From positions 101,927 to 165,926 of the forward strand of contig JAQWHD010000039.1 in the NCBI GenBank assembly GCA_029237915.1: 64,000 nt of DNA. The letters run 5' to 3'. Below are positions 1-6,779 of this stretch, piece by piece (position 1 is the stretch's first letter; the number at the start of each line of letters is the position of its first letter). The DNA comes from Thalassotalea sp. (GTDB lineage Bacteria > Pseudomonadota > Gammaproteobacteria > Enterobacterales > Alteromonadaceae). The notes under the pieces were generated by a model that saw nothing but the letters and a program-made list of their open reading frames with translations, did no database searches and was not told the origin of the DNA. A program made the translations under genes and the position numbers.

Positions 1-1
1 T

Positions 2-688
2 GATTTTTATCAGCAACTATTAGCAAGCGATAACGTTGATAATGATATTATTTTAACAACACACTTTGCTAGCGCGGATGAGGGCAACAATCCTAGTACC
101 GAAACTCAGATAACGTTATTCAATCAGTTAACCGCAACTTTAAGAACTAGCTTAGCTAGCGATACGTTAGTGTCGACTAGTATGGCTAACTCAGCAGGAA
201 TACTTGATTGGCCAAAAGCTCATCGAGACTGGAATCGACCTGGTTTTATGCTTTATGGTAATTCACCACTAGATAGAGTTACCGACAATGGTTTACAGCT
301 TAAACCTGTTATGACTTTAAAATCCGAGGTTATATCTTTGCGAGAAGTAAAATCGGGTCAAAAAGTTGGCTATGGAAGTAATTGGACTGCAGCAAGAGAC
401 AGTCAAATAGCCACTGTTGCCATAGGTTACGGTGATGGTTATCCTCGAATAGCTAAAAATGGTACGCCGACTTTAGTTAATGGTGTGATAGCTCCATTAG
501 CGGGAAGAGTTTCTATGGATATGATCACCATAGATGTAACCGATATTGCCGATGTAAGCATAGGCGATGAGGTGATTTTATGGGGAGCGGAGCTTCCGGT
601 TAATGACGTCGCCTTACATGCTAGTACCATAGGTTATGAAGCATTAACTCGTATGCCATTAAGAACCAAACGTATTATTGTTGATTGA
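2..688 (+). CDS. alr: Alanine racemase, C-terminal part (5' end outside window)
   Basis: PLP-dependent interconversion of L- and D-alanine, which supplies D-Ala for peptidoglycan. The frame is open from the first complete codon at position 2, so the gene starts upstream and about 228 residues are visible. The fragment carries the family motifs SMANSAGIL, then IGYGDGYPR, which contains the catalytic tyrosine of the C-terminal beta domain, then AGRVSMDMITIDVTD. It ends with TGA at 686-688, the normal C-terminus for the family. The N-terminal PLP-lysine is not in the window. An internal ATG at 170 exists but lies in mid-domain and is not the start. It is followed by a tRNA gene on the same strand. 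Confidence 0.95.
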   Translation, partial: DFYQQLLASDNVDNDIILTTHFASADEGNNPSTETQITLFNQLTATLRTSLASDTLVSTSMANSAGILDWPKAHRDWNRPGFMLYGNSPLDRVTDNGLQLKPVMTLKSEVISLREVKSGQKVGYGSNWTAARDSQIATVAIGYGDGYPRIAKNGTPTLVNGVIAPLAGRVSMDMITIDVTDIADVSIGDEVILWGAELPVNDVALHASTIGYEALTRMPLRTKRIIVD

Positions 689-814
689 ATTAATAAAGTT
701 ATTGTTATTTTTGCTCGTTTTTTCTACAAACGAACAGTTATTTATTAAAAAACTGGAAAAACTTAACTTTAGGGCTTTACAAGTGGTGATTCAGTCTTTA
801 AAATTCGCGTCATT

Positions 815-905
815 GGTGAGATGGCTGAGTGGTCGAAAGCACCGGTCTTGAAAACCGGCATGGGTTTGTAGCCCATCTAGAGTTCAAATCTCTATCTCAC
901 CGCCA
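815..905 (+). tRNA. tRNA-Ser (anticodon TGA)
   Basis: Cloverleaf read by eye: acceptor stem GGTGAGA (815-821) pairs with TCTCACC (895-901), discriminator G902, encoded CCA 903-905. The anticodon stem CCGGT/ACCGG closes the loop CTTGAAA, giving anticodon TGA, which reads UCN serine codons. The long variable arm (TGGGTTTGTAGCCCA) is the class II feature expected for tRNA-Ser. A terminator follows directly. Confidence 0.97.
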
Positions 906-1109
906 TATACTAAAAAGCCCGCACATTGTGCGGGCTTTTTGCTTTCTATACGATTTAAAAATAAACCGTCATTCCACCGTGCTTTTGGGTGGAACCTCCT
1001 TAATTCATCCAGAGTCTAGTAAACATCCTTGTGAAAACCACATAACTTCATCCATGAAGTTAACCGCCATATACTATAAAGCCCGCACATTGTGCGGGCT
1101 TATGCTTTC
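899..1109 (+). repeat. Direct repeat of the tRNA-Ser 3' end and terminator
   Basis: A 47-48 base segment (899-946) starting with the last bases of tRNA-Ser (ACC-G-CCA) and running through its terminator recurs at 1063-1109. The offset is 164 bases, with one substitution in the first 38 bases and one indel near the end. The second copy keeps the GCCCGCAC/GTGCGGGC hairpin but has a broken T-run and no tRNA body in front. The 116 bases between hold an inverted repeat TTCCACC/GGTGGAA (972-994) and the palindromic ACTTCATCCATGAAGT. This may be the scar of a lost tandem tRNA copy or of an element that used the tRNA 3' end. I see no gene here. Confidence 0.8.
912..940 (+). terminator. Rho-independent terminator of tRNA-Ser
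   Basis: GCCCGCAC-att-GTGCGGGC hairpin flanked by an A-run and a T-run, 6 bases after the encoded CCA. Confidence 0.9.
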
Positions 1110-1227
1110 GCTTTTTCTTCTTCCGGTAACACTTACTTTGTAAGTTAATATTTCATTTAGCTAATAATCATACAAAAACACCAAATATTGGTTATATTTA
1201 AATAAGGCATGGCAAGTCGGAGTGGTT

Positions 1228-2406
1228 ATGGTTAATCGAAATTTATTTGCAGTATTAGCAATAAGTATCTTTTGCTTTAGTTGTAGTAATACTGCTACAT
1301 CACCAAACATATCTCAAAATATTAGTCAGCCTCAGCAACTATTAATAGATGACGTATTTCCTACATACCAAGAACATAAACTCGTTGAACCGAAAGATAT
1401 CTTTGCTTTAGATGCCGAGATGATAGAGTTTGTCGATACTAAATTGTCACGTATTGACGACCCATACTTGCGAGCAAAAGCGCTACTCACCAAATTATTC
1501 AATGACTCTGCAAGCACGCTTCGTTATAACAAAGGAGCAAACTTAACCGCAATAGATGCGTATCATCAACAAACAGCTAACTGTTTATCATTGACCATTC
1601 TCGCGTACACTTTAGCCGATGAAGCTAACTTGGTTGTTAAGTTTCAACAAGTTGAGATACCTGAATACTGGGTTAGGGAAGGTTCATACAATATGCTTAC
1701 CGGTCACGTTAACCTCAGGGTGACCGGTGATAAAAAATCTCCTTTTATTGTGATTTGGGGTAATAATGATTTACTTATTGATTTTGATCCTTACGCATCT
1801 CGTCATTACTTTACTAAAAAAGTAATCTCTAAAGAGCGTGTTACTGCAATGTTCTATAACAATAGAGGGGCGCAGGCTATTGTTAATAATGAATATGATC
1901 TGGCTTATGCCTATTTCAAAAAAGCTACGCAGGTTGATGCTGAATATAGTTCTGCTTGGGCTAATTTAGGGCTGCTATATAAAAGTGTTGGTCACTATAG
2001 CGTAGCCGAGTCAGCTTATAAATTTGCAATAAATCTCAATCAAAAAAATCATAATGCTTGGAATAACTTGGCTATTTTATATAAATCCACCGAGCAAATG
2101 AGCCAAGCTAATGCTATTTATGAATATTTAGATGAAGTCCGCTTGGGTAACCCGTTTTACCATGGGCTACTTGGTGAAGAGGCATTCTACCGAGGCGATT
2201 TTGAGCAATCAATCGTTCATTACAACAAAGCCAAGCGAATGAATCCCCTTGAGCACGAGTTTTATTTTGGTTTGGCAAAAGCATACTATAAGTTAGGAAA
2301 GTTTAAAAAATCACAGTCTTACTTGGTTAAAGCAAAACATCATGCTCCATTTAAAGATATTGAAGATAAATACCAAACTAAACTTAGCTTACTAACCAGG
2401 CTATAA
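1228..2406 (+). CDS. Transglutaminase-like / TPR lipoprotein
   Basis: Probable cell-envelope lipoprotein of unknown role. The N-terminus is a hydrophobic signal ending in FCFSC, a plausible though imperfect lipobox. Residues about 85-190 look like a transglutaminase-type cysteine-protease fold: TANCLSLT (Cys about 119), TGHVNL (His about 160) and LIDFDP (Asp about 185) are in the order expected for a Cys-His-Asp triad. From residue about 210 to the end there are tetratricopeptide-like repeats (for example AWANLGLLYKSVGHYSVAE), a protein-interaction scaffold. I chose ATG 1228 because GGAG at 1219-1222 sits 5 bases upstream; the GTG at 1222 overlaps that ribosome-binding site. The M28 peptidase gene starts 2 bases after the stop, so the two are probably co-transcribed. 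The substrate is unknown. Confidence 0.75.
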   Translation: MVNRNLFAVLAISIFCFSCSNTATSPNISQNISQPQQLLIDDVFPTYQEHKLVEPKDIFALDAEMIEFVDTKLSRIDDPYLRAKALLTKLFNDSASTLRYNKGANLTAIDAYHQQTANCLSLTILAYTLADEANLVVKFQQVEIPEYWVREGSYNMLTGHVNLRVTGDKKSPFIVIWGNNDLLIDFDPYASRHYFTKKVISKERVTAMFYNNRGAQAIVNNEYDLAYAYFKKATQVDAEYSSAWANLGLLYKSVGHYSVAESAYKFAINLNQKNHNAWNNLAILYKSTEQMSQANAIYEYLDEVRLGNPFYHGLLGEEAFYRGDFEQSIVHYNKAKRMNPLEHEFYFGLAKAYYKLGKFKKSQSYLVKAKHHAPFKDIEDKYQTKLSLLTRL

Positions 2407-2408
2407 GC

Positions 2409-3326
2409 TTGCGTAACCCTAGTGTCATTGTTTTTTATGTTCTTACCTTTGTTTGCTGTAGTACTTCAAATTCAGCAGAGCCTTTTACCTTGGCGCAAAA
2501 ATCTTTACAGCGTCTATCTTCAGTAGAGTTCACTGGTCGTGAACCTGGTACTTCTGGGCATAAACAAGCTCAACAATATATTGTTAGCGTGTTTAATTCA
2601 GATGAAAAATCATCAGATAAAATAGTTCTGCACAACTTCACCTATCATAAAAACTTTCAAACTAAGCTTGGCACTAATATCATTTTTCATAAGATAGGAA
2701 CAATTTACCCAAATAAACTCATTGTCATAACCGCGCACTACGATCATTTAGGCAAGCAAGGTAGAAAGGTTTTCCTTGGTGCCGATGACAATGCTTCAGG
2801 CACTGCAATAATGCTAGGGTTACAACAATTTTTTAAAAATAAGAAAACTAAATATTCATTGTTATTTGTAGCGACCGATGCCGAAGAAGATGATCTTGCT
2901 GGGAGCAGGGCACTAGTGCAATCTAATTATATTATCGACAAAAATATTATCTTAAATATAAACCTAGATATGGTTGCTCACGGATATAGGAAAAAGTATT
3001 TATATGTTCATAAAAAGTCTGCCGACTTAGCTTTAGATAAGATATTAAATAAGTACCACCAGATTGATTCAAATGTGACCCTCAAGTCTAAGCGTTACCT
3101 TGCTAGCGATCGTTCTAGTATTTCGAGAAGGCGAATTGATTTAGCTAAAGCCAGTGATCATTATGAGTTTGCTAAGATTGGCATTGGGTATTTATTTATC
3201 ACTGGCGAAAACCATAAACATTATCATAAACCAACCGATAGTTATGACAAGGTAGATATAAACTTCTATGGAAAAGTATTTGCGTCAATGAAATCATTAA
3301 TTACTTTGATAGATAACGAAATTTAA
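2409..3326 (+). CDS. M28-family zinc aminopeptidase, exported
   Basis: Predicted di-zinc exopeptidase of family M28. Visible metal and catalytic residues in order: TAHYDH (His110), GADDNASG (bridging Asp127), DAEED (Glu159 general base, Glu160 ligand), NLDM (Asp187) and YHKPTD (His273). This is a full set, so the enzyme is probably active. A hydrophobic N-terminus ending in CCSTSNSAE suggests export, possibly as a lipoprotein. The start is TTG at 2409, two bases after the preceding stop; no better start lies nearby. At 305 residues it is a minimal M28 domain without a PA insert. Context suggests it works with the upstream TPR/transglutaminase-like protein on peptides in the envelope, which is inference. 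Confidence 0.85.
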   Translation: MRNPSVIVFYVLTFVCCSTSNSAEPFTLAQKSLQRLSSVEFTGREPGTSGHKQAQQYIVSVFNSDEKSSDKIVLHNFTYHKNFQTKLGTNIIFHKIGTIYPNKLIVITAHYDHLGKQGRKVFLGADDNASGTAIMLGLQQFFKNKKTKYSLLFVATDAEEDDLAGSRALVQSNYIIDKNIILNINLDMVAHGYRKKYLYVHKKSADLALDKILNKYHQIDSNVTLKSKRYLASDRSSISRRRIDLAKASDHYEFAKIGIGYLFITGENHKHYHKPTDSYDKVDINFYGKVFASMKSLITLIDNEI

Positions 3327-3448
3327 CTAAATGTAACGGCTAAGTAATACGAATTAATAACAAACTAAGTTATAATAACATTTTTATTACTTAATATTGT
3401 TACGCCTTCTCTAAGGCACATGACAGTAATCATAATTGGGATTTATCA

Positions 3449-4006
3449 ATGGATAAAAAATTCATCACAGCTCAAGAGCTTCTAGAAGACTCTTTCAGAG
3501 TAGCTGCAAAAGTTTACGAAGACGGCTTTAGACCACAATTTATTATCGGAATTTGGCGTGGTGGTGCACCTATTGGTATCGCAGTACAAGAGTATTTCGA
3601 TTATAAAGAAGTTGAAACAGATCACATTGCTGTTCGTACTTCATCTTATTATGGAATTAATCAACAAGCGAAAGAGATCAAGGTTCATGGATTACATTAC
3701 CTAATCGAGAATGCAAATGCTGAAGATGGTTTATTAATCGTTGATGATGTTTTCGATTCTGGCCGCAGTGTTAAAGCTCTTATTGAACAAATATCAGAGC
3801 AAATGCGTTTAAACTTGCCAAAAGATATCCGAGTTGCTTGTCCTTGGTATAAGCCGCAAAATAACAAAGTTGATATCGTACCAGATTACTTCATACACGA
3901 ATCAGATGAATGGTTAGTATTCCCACATGAATTATCAGGCTTAACACCTGACGAAATCATTGCGGGTAAATCAGATTTAAAGAACATACACGATATCTTG
4001 TTTTAA
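3449..4006 (+). CDS. Phosphoribosyltransferase (COG2236 type)
   Basis: PRPP-dependent purine-base phosphoribosyltransferase fold. The PRPP-binding loop is clear: LLIVDDVFDSGRSV at residues 95-108, with the acidic pair followed by the small-residue phosphate loop. An IGIWRGGAPIG motif near residue 33 supplies the pyrophosphate loop. At 185 residues it matches stand-alone hypoxanthine/guanine-type enzymes usually labelled hypoxanthine phosphoribosyltransferase, but it is not a close match to E. coli Hpt or Gpt as I remember them, so base specificity is open. Monocistronic, with its own terminator at 4030-4054. Confidence 0.85.
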   Translation: MDKKFITAQELLEDSFRVAAKVYEDGFRPQFIIGIWRGGAPIGIAVQEYFDYKEVETDHIAVRTSSYYGINQQAKEIKVHGLHYLIENANAEDGLLIVDDVFDSGRSVKALIEQISEQMRLNLPKDIRVACPWYKPQNNKVDIVPDYFIHESDEWLVFPHELSGLTPDEIIAGKSDLKNIHDILF

Positions 4007-4029
4007 GATCTCAACAATTGAATTGATTA

Positions 4030-4054
4030 AAGGAGCTACTTAGCTCCTTTTTTT
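4030..4054 (+). terminator. Rho-independent terminator after the phosphoribosyltransferase
   Basis: Perfect 8-bp stem AAGGAGCT/AGCTCCTT with a 4-base loop and a T-run to 4054. Confidence 0.9.
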
Positions 4055-4300
4055 ATAGATAAAGGTTAGAGCTGGTAAAGCAAGAGCCTAGTCAATACAA
4101 GTGTAAGGTACTAAGCGTAACGTTAAATATTGGCTTGGTAAATTATAAAGACCGATCACCAAATTAATAAACTACATTGCTTATATTGTAATCTTAAGGC
4201 TTTATTTCTGTTTATCTAAAATTGTCGAGAAAACCTAGTGATCTTTAGTTGTTGGGTAGTTCACTAAATAATATACATTCTGATCAGGTAAATTTTTACC
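4055..4300. other. Non-coding gap, no recognised feature
   Basis: About 245 AT-rich bases between the terminator of the upstream plus-strand gene and that of the minus-strand MipA gene. I see no ORF with a ribosome-binding site and no structured RNA. Confidence 0.6.
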
Positions 4301-4327
4301 AATAAAAAAGGCCTCAAAAGAGACCTT
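4301..4327 (-). terminator. Terminator of the MipA-family gene
   Basis: AAGGCCTC-aaaa-GAGACCTT hairpin with one mismatch, followed on the minus strand by a T-run (A-run at 4304-4309 on plus). Confidence 0.75.
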
Positions 4328-4355
4328 GTTTACATCGATAATAAATTATCAACTA

Positions 4356-5156
4356 TTAGAAGCGGTAAGTAGCACCTAATAATGCAGTAGTACCTGAATC
4401 TTCAGTTACACCTGGTGCATCAGAAAGATCGTCACCGTAACTTGTTGCTAATACTGCACCAATCATAGTCCAATTAGCGCTTAAGTTATAAGTACCAATA
4501 ACACCTAATGAAACATTAGTTACAGCGTCAATGTTTGCATCAGTATCAGCGTAGTATAAGTAATCTACAGCATCTTCAGATAACATTTCAAATTTAGCCA
4601 TCGCAGTTAAAGTCATTTGCTTGTTTGCTAAGAAAGTATATTTAGCGATAAATTCTGCTTCGCCGCCACTATCTTCTTCAGATGCACCTAATACAGAAGC
4701 ATCAATACTAAAACGGCCATTACGCCATTTTGCACGAATACCAGCTACACCGTAATCATCAACTTCTTGACCGGCAATGTTACAATCACCTCTGTCACAA
4801 CCTTTACGTGAACGAGCAACAAGGCCTACGCGGAATGTTTTGTCATCGCTTTTAAATAACCAGCCACCGATCTTGTTGTATTCAAAGTAAACGGTATCTT
4901 TCCAATGAACATTGATTAATGGAGCACCAATTGTCTCTTGGTCATCAACACCTGCATACGTAGGTGTGTTAATCGCTGCTACACCAACCATACCGTGGAA
5001 ACCAGATGTCCAATCATCTTTTTTTGCTTGAACTTGCTCTTCTTTCGTAGCCTCAGGTGCTGCATCAGCAGCATCTACGCTTGAAAGTGCACCAGAGCCG
5101 CCAGCAAATGCTGTGCCTGAAGCTAGTAGTAATGTTGTTGCTAATCATTTTTTCAT
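4356..5156 (-). pseudogene. MipA/OmpV-family outer-membrane protein with in-frame TGA at codon 4
   Basis: Outer-membrane beta-barrel of the MipA/OmpV family. The sequence ends in ATYRF with the C-terminal Phe typical of barrels, and the N-terminal mature part has the family-like PTYAGVDD segment. A good ribosome-binding site (AAAGGA, about 8 bases upstream) precedes ATG 5156, but the frame reads ATG AAA AAA TGA and then LATTLLLASGTAFAGG, an otherwise perfect signal peptide. The stop is at 5145-5147; a single T-to-G change from TTA (Leu) would explain it. The frame is then open to the natural stop. The next in-frame ATG (4991) lies 55 codons downstream and would lack the signal peptide. It is either a recent nonsense mutation, a sequencing error, or read through. 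Confidence 0.8.
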
Positions 5157-5536
5157 ATTATATTTCCTTTAAGACAAAAAACAGCTGTGCACTGCAAGTT
5201 ATTTGTTATTGTAAAATCATTTGTACATTCATTATTAGACTTAAATGTTAATGATGCAAGAAAATAGCTCATTTATTACACTTTTTTACAAATAAATCAT
5301 GATCTTGCTATATCTATGTAACTGAAAACATTAAATAGATTAAAATTTAAACAACAGTTTATTTACAGTAAAATTAATTGTTGTAAACAAGGATTTTAAC
5401 CATTTTTATCAATCAATTAGCATTTTTCCTGCTCATTATGCTTAAAACATAAAAGAAACAAAGATAAACCTTGCCTAACGATTCAATTTTTCCCACAATA
5501 AAGTAATGATATTATTTTTGTTTAATTAGGGATGTA
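5157..5536. promoter_or_regulatory. Divergent promoter region (MipA gene / letA), otherwise empty
   Basis: 380 very AT-rich bases between divergently transcribed genes. It must hold both promoters, but I cannot assign -35/-10 boxes with confidence and see no ORF, repeat or structured leader. Confidence 0.5.
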
Positions 5537-5539
5537 TTG

Positions 5540-6148
5540 GTGCAGCAAACTGTATTTGCTTGTAATGAATGTGATTATTTAATCCAAATAGATGATATCC
5601 CGTCTGGTCATGTTGCATCGTGTCCGCGTTGTCATCATCACATACTTCATCGTAAAGTTAACTCTATTAATCGCACGATAGCAATTAGCGCATCTGGCTT
5701 ATTACTATTTTTACCCGCGACATTTTATCCTTTAATGTCAATGCAAATACTCTCTATAGAAAGTTCCGCAAGTTTATTTACTGGTATGCTAGCTTTATGG
5801 AAAAGTGAATTGTATTTAGTTGCTTCCTTAGTCTTTGTCTTTTGCATTTTTACACCATTTATCAAACTATTGTCTGCCTTTATAATTTGCTTTGGCTTGA
5901 AGATGAACTATCAGAAAGACTCATGGTATAAACAATTGCTACTCTTTTACCATAAAGTTGATTCTTGGGAGATGTTAGAAGTGTTCATGGTCGGTATTTT
6001 AGTGTCAATTTTTAAACTTAATGGCATGGCTGATTTGTCTCTTAATATAGGTTTACTGTGTTTTGCCGCGTTAATGCTATGTGTTATTGCATTAAAAGTA
6101 ACTCTAGATAAACCGTTTATATGGGATGCAATTGACAATGATAGATGA
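5540..6148 (+). CDS. LetA/PqiA-type membrane protein, N-terminal module
   Basis: Inner-membrane partner of an MCE lipid-transport protein. Two CxxC pairs near the N-terminus (CNEC, CPRC) form a zinc-ribbon-like element, followed by about four hydrophobic segments (roughly residues 47-67, 80-125, 145-160, 167-192), the layout of one PqiA domain. E. coli LetA and PqiA carry two such modules in one protein of about 420 residues; here each module is a separate gene. The start is GTG 5540, 8 bases after AGGG; TTG 5537 is an alternative. It overlaps the next gene by about 10 bases, so translation is probably coupled. Confidence 0.85.
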   Translation: MQQTVFACNECDYLIQIDDIPSGHVASCPRCHHHILHRKVNSINRTIAISASGLLLFLPATFYPLMSMQILSIESSASLFTGMLALWKSELYLVASLVFVFCIFTPFIKLLSAFIICFGLKMNYQKDSWYKQLLLFYHKVDSWEMLEVFMVGILVSIFKLNGMADLSLNIGLLCFAALMLCVIALKVTLDKPFIWDAIDNDR

Positions 6149-6779
6149 AGATATGGATGTGGTTACGGCTAAAGATAAGGGATTAGCGCTTTGTTCAGTT
6201 TGCCACTTAGTCTCAAAGGTTAATGACCAGGGTGAGAGTTACTGCCCGCGTTGTGAAGAAAAGTTAGAGCAGCGTTTCCAAAATTCATTACAGCGCTGTT
6301 GGGCGTGGACAATATGTTCAACCATAGCTTTCATACCAGCGAATGCTTTCCCAATCATGACTATTTTATATTTCGGCAAAGGCCAACCAGACACTATACT
6401 GTCTGGTATTGTCTTATTATTGAAATTTGGCATGTATCCTATTGCTGCTATCGTCTTTATCGCCAGTTTTGTTATACCTTTAGCAAAAATTGTCGGTTTG
6501 TATGTGTTACTTTATTCTTTAAAAAAGAAGGGTAACTTAACAAAACAAAAAAGAACCAAGTTATATCGATTTATTGAGTTTTTTGGCCGTTGGTCAATGC
6601 TCGATGTATTTGTCGTTGCTTTACTTGTTGCGCTGGTTGAAATCGGCTCAATTGTAGAGATTGTCGCAGGTCCAGGAGCTACTGCTTTTGGAATAATGGT
6701 TATATTAACTATTTTCGCTGCTGATAGTTTTGATCCACGCTTACTTTGGGACAAGGATCCTGTTGATGAACCAAGATAA
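6138..6779 (+). CDS. LetA/PqiA-type membrane protein, C-terminal module
   Basis: Second PqiA-type module, about 213 residues. It repeats the architecture of its neighbour: CSVC and CPRC pairs in the first 40 residues, then about four membrane segments and a conserved RWSMLDVFVVALLVALVEIGS stretch typical of the family (second half of the domain). ATG 6138 overlaps the end of the first module gene (stop 6146-6148); an in-frame ATG at 6126 is possible but lies further inside it. The MCE gene starts inside its 3' end. Together the two genes equal one LetA. I infer that the two halves assemble as one transporter-like subunit. Confidence 0.85.
   Translation: MIDEDMDVVTAKDKGLALCSVCHLVSKVNDQGESYCPRCEEKLEQRFQNSLQRCWAWTICSTIAFIPANAFPIMTILYFGKGQPDTILSGIVLLLKFGMYPIAAIVFIASFVIPLAKIVGLYVLLYSLKKKGNLTKQKRTKLYRFIEFFGRWSMLDVFVVALLVALVEIGSIVEIVAGPGATAFGIMVILTIFAADSFDPRLLWDKDPVDEPR

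Noticed and set aside
829..1143. 104-codon plus-strand reading frame over the tRNA-Ser and its flank
   Set aside because: It runs through the tRNA and terminator hairpins and has no ribosome-binding site; it is a chance frame.
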